From the NCBI GenBank assembly GCA_009843865.1, contig VYCQ01000005.1, positions 1 to 60,832 on the forward strand: a DNA stretch of 60,832 nucleotides. Reading direction: 5' to 3'. The translations under genes and the position numbers were made by a program. The stretch's first letter is position 1. Each line of letters starts with the position of its first letter. This document shows positions 7,758 through 16,617 of this stretch, in pieces. The notes under the pieces are model-generated. The model was not told the DNA's origin. It worked only from the letters and a program-made list of their open reading frames with translations, and ran no database searches. Source of the stretch: Acidimicrobiia bacterium (GTDB lineage: Bacteria > Actinomycetota > Acidimicrobiia > Acidimicrobiales > Bin134).

Positions 7758-9023
7758 GTGAGCAGGAATCTGAAGGCGCTGGTGTGGCTGTCTAGCTTGT
7801 TGGTAGTAACAGGGGCCATCGCTTTGATCGTGGTAGCCATAGTGCTAGATGACAACCACCCACTGTCTACCTTGTCGCCGGTGGGTCGTCAAGGTCGTGA
7901 CATTGCTGCGCTTATTAACCCCATCTTCATTGTGGCTGGGGTGATCTTTTTCTTGGTGCAAGGTGCGGTGTTGGCCCTTTGGTGGCGTTACCGAGTGTCT
8001 GGGTCTGAAAGCGGCGACGGCGAGTTTGGTTATTACGAGGACGGGGAGTTTCCCGAGCAGATACATGGTAATAATCGTGTAGAGATAGGTTGGACGTTGG
8101 TCCCCACTGTGCTGTTGGCTGTGATCTCGGTGTTTACGCTTATAACTCTGTTTGCCCTAGATGATGTGGAGGCCTCCGATGAAGACATGGTGGTAACCGT
8201 CGTTGGTCAGCAGTGGTGGTGGGAGTATCAGTACCACCTAGATGGCAACACCTCTACACCGCCTGATATTGTTACCGCCAACGAGCTGGTGATTCCCGTG
8301 GGGGTGGATGTGCCCTTGGACATCAAATCGCGTGATGTGATCCACTCGTTTTGGATACCCAAGCTGAATGGAAAAAGAGATGCCGTGCCTGGTCGTGCGC
8401 ACGATTGGGTGATTCAATCTGAAGAGACAGGGCGTTTCAGAGGTCAATGTACGGAGTTTTGCGGGTTGGCCCACGGTTACATGAAGATGGTGGCGGTGGT
8501 GCTCACCAAACAAGAGTTTGCTCAGTGGCGAGACAACCAGATCACCTCAGCAGATATGCCTCAAGAGGGCACTGCTGCTCACGAGGGTTGGCAGGTGTTT
8601 AGTCAGCAGTGTGCTAGTTGCCATGTGGTGAACGGAATAACCTCGGCGACCAACAGAGGAGGCAGTGGTACCGAAGCTGATACCTGGGACATTTACAGAG
8701 AACTCAGTGGTAATGATGCCGGTGCCTATTTAAGTCAAGATACTTTAGTTGCTGGCGCGGCACCCAACCTCACTCACTTGATGACTCGTAGTACCTTTGC
8801 AGGCTCTTGGTACGACCTGTATCTAAATGCTGACAGCCATTTAAATTACTTAGATTTGCCCGAAAATGGCATTTTGAATCGGGTGGAGTTGGAGAAATGG
8901 ATTCATAACGCTCCCGAGCGCAAGCCAGCCGCTGCTGATGAGTTGCGGGGCATGCCTGCTCGCAGCAGCCTGAGCCCTCAAGACATCGACAACCTAGTGG
9001 CCTTCATGTCTACCCTGGATTGA
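7758..9023 (+). CDS. ctaC: cytochrome c oxidase subunit II with fused cytochrome c (caa3 type)
   Basis: A 421-residue subunit II. Two TM helices (about 5-30 and 53-80) are followed by a cupredoxin domain with an intact CuA site: VIHSFWIPKLNGKRD for the first His, then GQCTEFCGLAHGYMKM supplying C-x3-C-x3-H-x2-M. A C-terminal cytochrome c domain follows, with QQCASCH for heme attachment and a probable distal Met near RGMPAR. This fusion defines caa3-type oxidases. GTG 7758 has GGAGA about 8 nt upstream. An alternative GTG at 7680 would add 26 residues and overlap the previous gene. It receives electrons from the bc complex or its cytochromes and passes them to CtaD. Confidence 0.93.
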   Translation: MSRNLKALVWLSSLLVVTGAIALIVVAIVLDDNHPLSTLSPVGRQGRDIAALINPIFIVAGVIFFLVQGAVLALWWRYRVSGSESGDGEFGYYEDGEFPEQIHGNNRVEIGWTLVPTVLLAVISVFTLITLFALDDVEASDEDMVVTVVGQQWWWEYQYHLDGNTSTPPDIVTANELVIPVGVDVPLDIKSRDVIHSFWIPKLNGKRDAVPGRAHDWVIQSEETGRFRGQCTEFCGLAHGYMKMVAVVLTKQEFAQWRDNQITSADMPQEGTAAHEGWQVFSQQCASCHVVNGITSATNRGGSGTEADTWDIYRELSGNDAGAYLSQDTLVAGAAPNLTHLMTRSTFAGSWYDLYLNADSHLNYLDLPENGILNRVELEKWIHNAPERKPAAADELRGMPARSSLSPQDIDNLVAFMSTLD

Positions 9024-9029
9024 ATCTGA

Positions 9030-11006
9030 ATGAGCACTACACAAGGTACCATTTCAGCATCTTTGGCAACTCGCCTGCTTGGCGTGTTCAGCCGACCTCA
9101 AGGCAGTGAGGGTTGGAAGAGCTGGCTGTTCACCGTTGACCACAAGCGCATTGGCATTATGTATGGCGCTGCTGCGCTGTTCTTCTTCTTAGTGGGTGGG
9201 GCCGAAGCTCTGTTCATTCGTTTGCAGCTAGCCACCCCCAACGGGTCGGTGATTGGGGCTGGAACCTACAATGGAGTGTTCACCATCCACGGTGTGACCA
9301 TGGTGTTCTTGGTGGTCATGCCCATGGCAGCCGCTTTTGCCAACTATCTGCTGCCGCTGCAAATAGGAGCCCGGGATGTGGCTTTTCCGCGCCTCAACGC
9401 CTTTAGTTTTTGGTGCTTTTTGGCGGGGGGCGTGTTGCTTACCTCTTCGATATTTATAGGCGGCTGGTTTCAGAATGTGCCCGACGCAGGTTGGTTCAAC
9501 TATGCCCCCAACAGCGGAGTGTTGTTCTCACCCCACAAGGGGGTGGACTTTTACGCCGTGGGTCTTCAGATAACCGGCATTGCTTCGTTGGTGAGTGCCG
9601 TTAACTTGATTGTGACCGTGCTGAACATGCGCGCCAAGGGCATGAGCCTATTTCGAATGCCCGTGCTCACCTGGATGCTGCTAATCACACAGTTCTTGTT
9701 GTTGTTTGCGTTGCCGGTAATCACCGTGGCCCTGTTCTTGTTGATGTTTGATCGTTTGTGGGAGTCCAACTTCTTCAATGTGGCAGCCGGGGCTGACCCG
9801 CTTTTGTGGCAGCACCTTTTTTGGATTTTTGGGCATCCCGAGGTTTACATCTTGATCCTGCCAGCCTTTGGGATTGTGTCGGAGATCATCCCCACCTTTT
9901 CTCGTAAGCCCATTTTTGGTTACCACTTCATGGTAGCATCGGGTATCGCCATTGGCTTCATGGGCTGGGGTGTGTGGGCACACCATATGTTCACCTCAGG
10001 TATGGGCCCGTTGTCGGTGGCTGCTTTTGCAGTGTCTACCATGTTTATTGCCGTGCCCACCGGGGTAAAGATCTTGAACTGGCTTGCCACTATGTATAGG
10101 GGGCGATTGCGATTCACTACACCCATGTTGTACGCGGTGGGAGTTGTGTCAATGTTCACAATTGGGGGCTTGTCGGGGGTGACGCATGCCATTGCCCCGT
10201 CGGACACGCAACAGACTGACACGTATTACATTGTGGCTCATTTTCACTATGTGATCTTTGGTGGGGCGTTGCTAGGGCTATTTGGGGGATTCCATTTCTG
10301 GTGGCCCAAAGCCTTCGGCTATAAGCTGAACGAGTTGTGGGGCAAAGCCAGCTTCTGGGTGATGCTGATCGGCTTTAATTTCACTTTTGGCCCTATGCAT
10401 ATATTGGGATTGCAGGGTATGTCGCGGCGCATCGCCACTTACCAGGCTTCTGAAGGGTTTGCTTTTTGGAACATGGTGGCCACTATTGGTTCGTTCGTGA
10501 TAGCTGTTGGCGTGGCTATGTTCTTGTGGAATGTGTTCTCTAGCACTCGAAATTGGCGACGGGTTGGGCGACCTAGTGTGGGGCCCGACCCCTGGGATGC
10601 CCGAGGCTTGGAGTGGATGACCGCTTCGCCAGCGCCTGAGCACAACTTTGACTCCGATATTCAAGTGGATCGTTTTGATGAGTTTTGGCACCGCAAGTAC
10701 GGCCGTGATGAAAAAGGCAAAATCGTGAGGGCAGCCAGAGCAGAAGAGATAGCTCACGATGGCAGCAACACCAACGTGCATCTGCCATCGCCCTCTTACT
10801 GGCCTTTGGTGCTGGGGGTGGGCATCATGCTTGTGGGATATGGGCTGATATTTAATCTTTGGATCGCAGCTTTAGGTGTGGTGGCGTTAGTGGGTGCAAT
10901 TTATGGCTGGTGCCTAGAGCCAGCCGACGATCCAGATACTGCCCACGGCCACGATCACGCTGGGCGTAATAGCTTAGAAGACGAGGAGGCGATTACCGTT
11001 GGCTGA
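9030..11006 (+). CDS. ctaD: cytochrome c oxidase subunit I
   Basis: A 658-residue catalytic subunit with all ligands present: low-spin heme His in FTIHGVTM (H87) and HFHY (H406), CuB ligands in GHPEVY (H269, cross-linked Y273) and AHH (H318/H319), and the high-spin heme His H404. The K-channel Lys is visible in AVPTGVKI. The C-terminal 130 residues exceed the classic subunit I. They contain a hydrophilic stretch and two extra hydrophobic segments (about 585-630), ending in a His/Asp/Glu-rich tail, as seen in other actinobacterial caa3 oxidases. It lies directly after ctaC and overlaps ctaE by 8 nt. Confidence 0.96.
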   Translation: MSTTQGTISASLATRLLGVFSRPQGSEGWKSWLFTVDHKRIGIMYGAAALFFFLVGGAEALFIRLQLATPNGSVIGAGTYNGVFTIHGVTMVFLVVMPMAAAFANYLLPLQIGARDVAFPRLNAFSFWCFLAGGVLLTSSIFIGGWFQNVPDAGWFNYAPNSGVLFSPHKGVDFYAVGLQITGIASLVSAVNLIVTVLNMRAKGMSLFRMPVLTWMLLITQFLLLFALPVITVALFLLMFDRLWESNFFNVAAGADPLLWQHLFWIFGHPEVYILILPAFGIVSEIIPTFSRKPIFGYHFMVASGIAIGFMGWGVWAHHMFTSGMGPLSVAAFAVSTMFIAVPTGVKILNWLATMYRGRLRFTTPMLYAVGVVSMFTIGGLSGVTHAIAPSDTQQTDTYYIVAHFHYVIFGGALLGLFGGFHFWWPKAFGYKLNELWGKASFWVMLIGFNFTFGPMHILGLQGMSRRIATYQASEGFAFWNMVATIGSFVIAVGVAMFLWNVFSSTRNWRRVGRPSVGPDPWDARGLEWMTASPAPEHNFDSDIQVDRFDEFWHRKYGRDEKGKIVRAARAEEIAHDGSNTNVHLPSPSYWPLVLGVGIMLVGYGLIFNLWIAALGVVALVGAIYGWCLEPADDPDTAHGHDHAGRNSLEDEEAITVG

Positions 11007-11622
11007 TGTTATGGCTGCTGAGGCCATCAACCACTCCGCTCAAGAGCAGGACCATCACTCCAGCACAGGGATTTCTAATGAGAAGCTGGCGATGTGGGTT
11101 TTTTTGGGTTCAGAGTGTCTGCTGTTTGGCGGGCTCATCTCCACATACATGTTCAACAAGGATCGCATCGGCCTCAACGACATCGGCCCCAGCGATGTTT
11201 TCGATATTCCCTTTACCTCGGTTAGCTCGTTTGTGTTGTTGATGAGTTCGCTTACGATGGTGTTTGCTGTATCTGCCATCACTAGGGGTGATCTGCGTGC
11301 TAATCGTATCTGGTTGGCCACAACCGCTGCTTTAGGTGCCACTTTCGTGGCCGGGCAGGTTTATGAGTTCACCGCTTTCTACAGCGAAGGTCTTGGGTTT
11401 ACTACTAACTTGTTTGGTTCTTCGTTTTACGCACTCACTGGATTTCATGGTGCTCACGTAACCATCGGCATCATCATGTTGATGTCGCTGTACATTATGT
11501 CGTTGCGGGGCAACTTGCCTGCTGAACGAGCTGAGACGGTGGAAATTATTGGCTTGTATTGGCATTTCGTGGACATTGTCTGGATCGTGATCTTCACGAT
11601 CGTCTATCTCTTCCCGCAATAG
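10999..11622 (+). CDS. ctaE: cytochrome c oxidase subunit III
   Basis: A 207-residue, five-TM subunit III. Family signatures are KLAMWVFLGSECLLFGGLI, GFHGAHVTIG and LYWHFVDIVWIVIF. I chose the TTG at 10999 because GGAGG at 10984-10988 is spaced correctly for it; the ATG at 11011 would be too far away. The start lies inside the end of ctaD, giving an 8-nt overlap and translational coupling. Subunit III has no redox cofactor and stabilises the proton-uptake side of subunit I. Confidence 0.94.
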   Translation: MADVMAAEAINHSAQEQDHHSSTGISNEKLAMWVFLGSECLLFGGLISTYMFNKDRIGLNDIGPSDVFDIPFTSVSSFVLLMSSLTMVFAVSAITRGDLRANRIWLATTAALGATFVAGQVYEFTAFYSEGLGFTTNLFGSSFYALTGFHGAHVTIGIIMLMSLYIMSLRGNLPAERAETVEIIGLYWHFVDIVWIVIFTIVYLFPQ

Positions 11623-11630
11623 GATTTCCT

Positions 11631-11978
11631 ATGGCTATCGTTGACCCTGAAATAACTGAACCTGATATCTCAGAGCCGGAGATCATAAACGTGGAGCACG
11701 CCCATCCCACCGACTGGCTCTACGTGAAAGTGGCCATCGCTTTAGCGTTGCTCACAGCGCTTGAGGTGTTCACCTACTTTGAGTCGGTTCACGGCTGGAG
11801 TGACACGGTGCTTATCGTGATGTTGGTGGCCATGATGCTGGTGAAGTTCTTTTTAGTTGTGGCCTTTTTTATGCACTTAAAGTTTGATGCTCCTATTTTT
11901 TGGCGATTGTTTGTGTTTGGGGTGGTGCTGGCTATGGCGATATATATGTTGATGCTCACAGCGTTTCGATACTGGTAG
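11631..11978 (+). CDS. ctaF: cytochrome c oxidase subunit IV (caa3-type small subunit)
   Basis: A 115-residue protein with three TM helices (about 30-48, 57-78, 87-110) and the pattern HPTDWLYVKVAIALALLTALEV...FFLVVAFFMHLKFD of the prokaryotic COX4/CtaF family. The frame stays open upstream inside ctaE, but ATG 11631 directly after the ctaE stop gives the expected length. The start has only a weak AGGA upstream. The acidic Glu/Pro/Ile-rich first 20 residues are predicted to face the cytosol. It closes the ctaCDEF block. Confidence 0.88.
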   Translation: MAIVDPEITEPDISEPEIINVEHAHPTDWLYVKVAIALALLTALEVFTYFESVHGWSDTVLIVMLVAMMLVKFFLVVAFFMHLKFDAPIFWRLFVFGVVLAMAIYMLMLTAFRYW

Positions 11979-12005
11979 AGATCTGCCGGTAGAGGTAGCC
12001 GCCTG

Positions 12006-12890
12006 ATGCTTTTTGTTGTCGATACTGACATCTGGCGGTACCAACCTCATGTTGAGGTGTGGATAATCGTGTTGGGTGCCGTGGCTATGGCATGGTACGC
12101 GTTTAAAGTAATCGCCCCCAAAGCTGCTCCGTTGGGCCAACCCGCATTTACTAGGCATCATCTTGGTGCTTTTGCGGGTGCATTGTTTATGTTGTGGCTT
12201 GCCAGCGACTGGCCTATGCATGATATCTCTGAGGAGTACCTGTATTCGGTACACATGATTCAACACCTGCTAATTACGTTTGTGGTGCCTCCCTTGTTGT
12301 GGGCGGCTATACCTGAATGGCTGGCACGGCTTTTTTTGAGCGGAGACGGCAGTGTGGGGGTGTGGACGCGGCGCTTAGCTCGTCCGGTCACAGCGGGGGT
12401 GTTGTTCAACTTTTTGGTAGCGGTGAGCCACATCCCGTGGGTGGTTAACACCTCAGTCGAAAGCGGCGCATTGCATTATTTCGTGCATGTGTTGTTGTTC
12501 GCGGCTGCATTGGTGATGTGGCTTCCGGTATGCGGGCCCATTCCCGAACTGCAAATGCGTCCGCCGGGGAAGATGGTTTACCTGTTCTTGATGTCTGTGG
12601 TGCCTACTGTTCCGGGCGGGTTTTTGACGTTTGCTCAGGATGCCGTTTACAGCGCTTATGACCATCAGGTGCGACTTTGGGGCATTGGTGTACAGGCCGA
12701 TCAGCAGGCTGCTGGCTTGATCATGAAGTTGGTTGGCGGCATTTATTTGTGGACTTGGATTGGGGTGTTGTTTTTCGGGTGGGCTGGCCATCAGCACCGT
12801 GCTAATACCCAGATGCGCTTAGTGACCTCTTCGGCGACCAAGTCAGCCAGCCAATCTAACAGCGACCACATTGCCAACAGTTCTCAATGA
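12006..12890 (+). CDS. ctaG: CtaG-type cytochrome c oxidase assembly protein
   Basis: A 294-residue protein with about seven TM helices matching the caa3_CtaG family. Characteristic features are LASDWPMHDISEEYLYSVHMIQHLLITFVVPPLLW (about 60-95), the HxxH-type histidines in it, HYFVHVLLFAAALVMWLPV, and DHQVRLWGIGVQADQQAAGLIMKLVGG. CtaG proteins help insert copper (CuB) into subunit I. It is cotranscribed with ctaCDEF, and its stop overlaps serS by 4 nt. The Ser/Asn-rich C-terminal tail is not conserved in the family. Confidence 0.85.
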   Translation: MLFVVDTDIWRYQPHVEVWIIVLGAVAMAWYAFKVIAPKAAPLGQPAFTRHHLGAFAGALFMLWLASDWPMHDISEEYLYSVHMIQHLLITFVVPPLLWAAIPEWLARLFLSGDGSVGVWTRRLARPVTAGVLFNFLVAVSHIPWVVNTSVESGALHYFVHVLLFAAALVMWLPVCGPIPELQMRPPGKMVYLFLMSVVPTVPGGFLTFAQDAVYSAYDHQVRLWGIGVQADQQAAGLIMKLVGGIYLWTWIGVLFFGWAGHQHRANTQMRLVTSSATKSASQSNSDHIANSSQ

Positions 12891-14161
12891 TTGATTTGCG
12901 TTTGCTTCGCAGTGAGCACGAGATGGTCAGAGCTGCTTTGGCACGCCGCGGCATTGATCTCGCAGAGCTAGAGCAGGTGATGGCATTAGATGAACAGCAT
13001 TGTTCTTTCATCAGCCAGCGAGATGAGATGCGCCATCAAGTGCGGGAACTATCTCAACAAGTCGGTCAACTTAAACGCGCAGGCTGCCACGATGAAGCTG
13101 ATGCGCTGGCAGCTCAAAGCCGTGAGCAGGGCGAGCGCGAAAGAGCTTTAACTGCTCAAACCGACGTGCTGGGTGAGAAGGTTCGCGAGCTGTTGTTGCG
13201 TATCCCCAACCTGCCCTCTTGCGATGCTCCCGACGGGGCAGATGAGTCGGATAATTTGGTGCTACGGATGCATGGTGTTGATGTGGAGGCTTATGCTCCG
13301 CATCAACGGGTGCCGCACTGGGAGTTCGCTGTGGAAGCCGGATGGTTGGATATGGAGCGTGCTGCCAAGCTGTCGGGGTCTATGTTTGCCATGTTTCGGG
13401 GTTCCGGTGCTGCGTTGGCTAGGGCGCTTGTGCAATACGGTTTGGATCGCAATGCTGATTGCTATGAAGAGATCCGTCCCCCCAGCTTGGTACATACCGA
13501 GGTTATGGTTAGCACGGGACAACTTCCCAAGTTTGCAGAGGATGCTTACTGTTTGGAGAGGGATAACCTTTGGGCCATCCCCACCGCCGAGGTGCCCCTC
13601 ACCTCGTTGGCTTCAGGTGAGATATTAGATGAAGCAGATTTACCAGTGCGGATGATGGCACACACATCGTGTTATCGCCGTGAGGCAGGTGCGGCTGGGC
13701 GTGACACTCGTGGTCTGTTGCGGGTGCATGAGTTCGACAAGGTTGAGATCTTGGCATACGCAACTTCTGAGCAGGCACCTATTGTTCATGAAGAGATACT
13801 GGAGCGGGCCGAGTTGGCTGTAGCTGATTTGGGACTGGGGTACCGTGTCGTGGATATCTGCGCTGGCGACCTAGGCCAGGCGCATCATCGTTCTTGGGAT
13901 GTGGAGGTTTATGCTCCCGGAGCTGCTCAGTGGTTGGAGGTTTCGTCGGTGTCGTGGTACTCCGATTACCAGGCACGGCGTGCCAATTTGCGTTATCGGG
14001 TTGCAGGCAAAAACGGCACCCGTTATTTGCACACGCTTAACGGTTCGGCTCTAGCAGTGCCGCGGGTGTGGGCAGCGTTGGTGGAAACTTATCGTCAGCC
14101 AGATGGCACTGTAGCACTGCCTGAAGTGCTGCAACCCTATTTAGGTCGCAGCGTTCTTTAG
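12887..14161 (+). CDS. serS: seryl-tRNA synthetase
   Basis: A 424-residue class II synthetase that charges tRNA-Ser. The N-terminal coiled-coil arm spans about 25-110 (DEQHCSFISQRDEMRHQVRE onward). The catalytic domain has motif 2 (SCYRREAGAAGRDTRGLLRV), the LGQAHHRSWDVEVY region and motif 3 (LNGSALAVPRVWAALVE). Length and order are standard. The ATG at 12887 overlaps the ctaG stop (ATGA), so it sits at the end of the oxidase operon, although function gives no reason for the linkage. It is convergent with ccdA (32-bp gap). Confidence 0.97.
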   Translation: MIDLRLLRSEHEMVRAALARRGIDLAELEQVMALDEQHCSFISQRDEMRHQVRELSQQVGQLKRAGCHDEADALAAQSREQGERERALTAQTDVLGEKVRELLLRIPNLPSCDAPDGADESDNLVLRMHGVDVEAYAPHQRVPHWEFAVEAGWLDMERAAKLSGSMFAMFRGSGAALARALVQYGLDRNADCYEEIRPPSLVHTEVMVSTGQLPKFAEDAYCLERDNLWAIPTAEVPLTSLASGEILDEADLPVRMMAHTSCYRREAGAAGRDTRGLLRVHEFDKVEILAYATSEQAPIVHEEILERAELAVADLGLGYRVVDICAGDLGQAHHRSWDVEVYAPGAAQWLEVSSVSWYSDYQARRANLRYRVAGKNGTRYLHTLNGSALAVPRVWAALVETYRQPDGTVALPEVLQPYLGRSVL

Positions 14162-14193
14162 AACCTCGCAGAAAACAAGTGTGTGGCTCTGGT

Positions 14194-15312
14194 TTAGTTG
14201 AGTGCTTGATTGTTTGGCTGCAAGCTGGGTCGCAAGCGAAACCAAAGCACGATGCCTACGATCACGCCAGCCAAAACTTCCCAGAGCACTGGCCAGCGGG
14301 TGGGATCGGTGAACCAGTTGCTCACCCGCTCGGGGATGTGGGTGCAGGTTTGCAATGCTGGCAGCAGTATTAAGTTGCCGCCATATTGGAGGCCCTCGAC
14401 AACTAGGTAGCTAGCCGTAACAATGGTTGATGTTGCCCACAGGTGAGGCGGGGGGATGTTGTGTCGCAAGAGCCATAACAACAAGCCCACCATGATGAAG
14501 CCAGCGGCTAGGCCGAAGCGGTTCCCGCCCACGTCGATGATCCAGTTTTCTAGGCGACTAGATATTCGTGTGGAGGCTTCCACGAACGGGTTGGTGGCAT
14601 CAAAGTCGTCTTGCAACAACACCTGAACTTCCCACCAACCATAAAAGCCCAGCACAACGCCTGCTAAAATCAAGAACCCTCCTGAGATGCGGTTGATGTG
14701 TGGTAACATGCGGCGTATGTGGGCGGCGATTCCTGAGCGCCCCATTGCTACTGCCAGGGTTAAAAAGGTCACGAGTAGGCCCATCCCTAAGGCATAGGCC
14801 AAAAAGCGCATGGTGCCTTCCCACCAGCCGTCGCTGCTGAAGGCACCGCTGACGCTGCCTAAAAATACTGGGCTAGCACAACCTAATGAGACCACAGCAT
14901 AGGAAACGCCGAACAAGAAGATGGAGATGAGCCTGCGGCTGTCACCCCCCTTGGATAGCCGGGGGACGGATATTTTCGGCTCCACACCACAGAGCATGGC
15001 GATGCCCAACAACACCATGAGGCCGCTAACAACTAGGGTGATCCAAGGTCCTCGACTGGTGATGGTGGAGGTGGAGATGAGCGAGGAGGTGAGCGCGCCG
15101 ATAATGCCAAAGAAGGCCACGAATCCAGCGGTGAGCGTGAGACCAACCCGTAGTCCTGCCAGCGCATTGCGTCCGCTGCCGCTAGCGGATTGTTCGTTGT
15201 TGCTGATTCCCAAAAAGTAGGCTAAGTAGGCTGGTAACATCGCAAATCCGCATGGGTTCACGGCTGCTACTAGGCCAGCTCCAAACGGTACGGTGAGATC
15301 TAGATCAAACAT
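14194..15312 (-). CDS. ccdA: CcdA/DsbD-type thiol-disulfide transmembrane transporter with C-terminal extension
   Basis: A 372-residue membrane protein. The first 240 residues match CcdA: the redox cysteines lie in AAVNPCGFAMLPAYLAYFLG (near residue 20) and VSLGCASPVFLGSVSG (about 145). It carries reducing equivalents from cytosolic thioredoxin to extracytoplasmic partners for cytochrome c maturation. The last 130 residues add a hydrophilic linker (QDDFDATNPFVEAST) and about three more helices not present in minimal CcdA. ATG 15312 is used; a TTG at 15330 is possible. It lies downstream of the thioredoxin-like lipoprotein and whiB on the same strand, so a single redox operon is likely. Confidence 0.85.
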   Translation of the reverse strand: MFDLDLTVPFGAGLVAAVNPCGFAMLPAYLAYFLGISNNEQSASGSGRNALAGLRVGLTLTAGFVAFFGIIGALTSSLISTSTITSRGPWITLVVSGLMVLLGIAMLCGVEPKISVPRLSKGGDSRRLISIFLFGVSYAVVSLGCASPVFLGSVSGAFSSDGWWEGTMRFLAYALGMGLLVTFLTLAVAMGRSGIAAHIRRMLPHINRISGGFLILAGVVLGFYGWWEVQVLLQDDFDATNPFVEASTRISSRLENWIIDVGGNRFGLAAGFIMVGLLLWLLRHNIPPPHLWATSTIVTASYLVVEGLQYGGNLILLPALQTCTHIPERVSNWFTDPTRWPVLWEVLAGVIVGIVLWFRLRPSLQPNNQALN

Positions 15313-15399
15313 TGCTTCTAGGATACGCAAGTTCGCGGCTGCGTAGAGTAAATGATGTGTTTATGGAATACGTGGGATCTAATTGAACTTGTGCGGGAT

Positions 15400-15918
15400 C
15401 TATAGGAATGTGTTGATTTGGTCGGCGATTTGCTGGACTGTGAGCCCACCAGAGTGGCGGTGTATTACCCGACCGTCGCGTTCTAGATAAAGCGTGGTGG
15501 GCATGTTGATGAGTTTAAAGGCATTGCTGATAGCCGAGTTGGTGTCAATTGCGGTGGGGTAGGTAACGCCGGTTTCGGCCACCAGCTCGCGCGCTAATGT
15601 TTTGGTGTCGTTTACTGCTAAGCCCAGAAATGCGATGGTGGGGTTTTGCAGGTGTTGTGCTTCAAAAGCGGGCATCTCCGCGCGACATGGCGCACACCAG
15701 GAGGCGAAGAAGTTGAGCACCAAAGGGCGGTCTAGGTAGTCACTAAGGGTGGCGGTGCCACCGCTTAGTAGCTCAAATGCGATATCGGTGGGATGGACAT
15801 CGTCGTCAGTTCCTGATCCACAAGAACTGACGACGATGACTATAACTACGGCCCATAGCAAACTTGTTTTAGCTGTTATGTGTCTAGTTAAAGTGTGCCA
15901 GCATCGCCATTTGAGCAT
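15400..15918 (-). CDS. TlpA/ResA-like thioredoxin-fold lipoprotein
   Basis: A 172-residue secreted protein with an N-terminal hydrophobic segment and lipobox VVSSC (Cys33), then a TlpA-like thioredoxin domain with catalytic FASWCAPCRAEMP (Cys75/Cys78). The conserved cis-proline region is INMPTTLYLERDG. It probably reduces apocytochrome c cysteines or CuA-site cysteines outside the membrane, accepting electrons from the adjacent CcdA. Its ATG overlaps the whiB stop (TAATG), showing tight translational coupling to the regulator. Confidence 0.9.
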   Translation of the reverse strand: MLKWRCWHTLTRHITAKTSLLWAVVIVIVVSSCGSGTDDDVHPTDIAFELLSGGTATLSDYLDRPLVLNFFASWCAPCRAEMPAFEAQHLQNPTIAFLGLAVNDTKTLARELVAETGVTYPTAIDTNSAISNAFKLINMPTTLYLERDGRVIHRHSGGLTVQQIADQINTFL

Positions 15919-16256
15919 TAGGCTGAGCGGAGCCGTTCACGTAGGTGGACTGGCACCGGCACCTCTACGAACTCATCCTCAGGGCGAGGCACTTTGGAGG
16001 GTCGACCTCGACGACGCTTGCTGGTGAGCACCTTGCCATTGCGGAAAAGTTGCCCACCCCACACGCCCCAAGGTTCTTGACGGGCAATGGCACCTTCTAA
16101 ACATTCCGACATTACCGGGCATCGGGAGCACAGAGCTTTGGCCTGTGAAATGTGCTGAAGTTCATCTGAGAAGAAGATTTCTCCAAGCGATGCGTCGTTG
16201 CTACGGCAAGCAGCGTCAACACGCCAGGGAGCATTGTCAAAGAGTAGGGCCTCCAT
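15918..16256 (-). CDS. WhiB-family iron-sulfur transcriptional regulator
   Basis: A 112-residue Wbl protein with four cluster cysteines (C17, C43, C46, C52; pattern C-x25-C-x2-C-x5-C). The family turn GVWGG is at 64-68, and the basic C-terminal tail KRRRGRPSK (about 80-88) resembles an AT-hook. Wbl proteins bind a redox- and NO-sensitive [4Fe-4S] cluster and work with sigma factors. The start at 16256 has AAAGGAG upstream. It heads an operon with tlpA-like and ccdA genes, so its likely target set includes thiol-redox or cytochrome maturation functions (inference). Confidence 0.93.
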   Translation of the reverse strand: MEALLFDNAPWRVDAACRSNDASLGEIFFSDELQHISQAKALCSRCPVMSECLEGAIARQEPWGVWGGQLFRNGKVLTSKRRRGRPSKVPRPEDEFVEVPVPVHLRERLRSA

Positions 16257-16314
16257 GTTTTTCTCCTTTCAGGGGGTCTTCTGTTAGATCTTGAGATGGT
16301 TGATGGTCAGAAAT

Positions 16315-16342
16315 TAAAAAAGCCGCCGGATTTTCCGGCGGC
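16315..16342 (-). terminator. rho-independent terminator, minus strand
   Basis: GCCGCCGGA-TTT-TCCGGCGGC is a perfect 9-bp GC-rich stem with a 3-nt loop at 16322-16342. It is flanked on its left by six A residues (16316-16321), which become a U-run on the minus strand. The polarity means it ends a minus-strand transcript coming from the right, 29 nt after the stop of the small frame at 16371. The remaining sequence 16257-16314 would be the whiB leader. Confidence 0.8.
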
Positions 16343-16370
16343 CTCAGTAGGTATTTGTTCCTTGTGGGTC

Positions 16371-16550
16371 TTACCAGGAACCTCCCTGAGGCCTGTTATT
16401 GGCGGTTGCGTGGTGAAACGCGTATGGAGATGAGCGATCCAACCAGTATTCGCCATTAATATGGCTCATTGCAGTTTGAGCTATGTCAGCCTGTACGATG
16501 TATACGCCGCGGCTGTGCGAGCCGTTTACAAGCTGCTTATTAGCAAACAT
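16371..16550 (-). CDS. possible small protein (59 aa), unknown
   Basis: This is a 59-residue frame starting at ATG 16550 (or GTG 16556), ending 29 nt before a strong minus-strand terminator. It lies in an otherwise empty 361-bp stretch. The protein begins MFANKQLVNGSHSRGVYIVQ and has aromatic, non-repetitive composition with a PQGGSW end. No signal peptide, membrane segment or known domain is visible. No good Shine-Dalgarno precedes it. The terminator proves only that something is transcribed here; a small RNA is an equally good explanation. Confidence 0.4.
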   Translation of the reverse strand: MFANKQLVNGSHSRGVYIVQADIAQTAMSHINGEYWLDRSSPYAFHHATANNRPQGGSW

Positions 16551-16617
16551 AAGCACTACTCAACATCTTATTGAGGGCTATGTCAATTTATTTCTAAAAT
16601 CCATCTCTAGTCCATGT

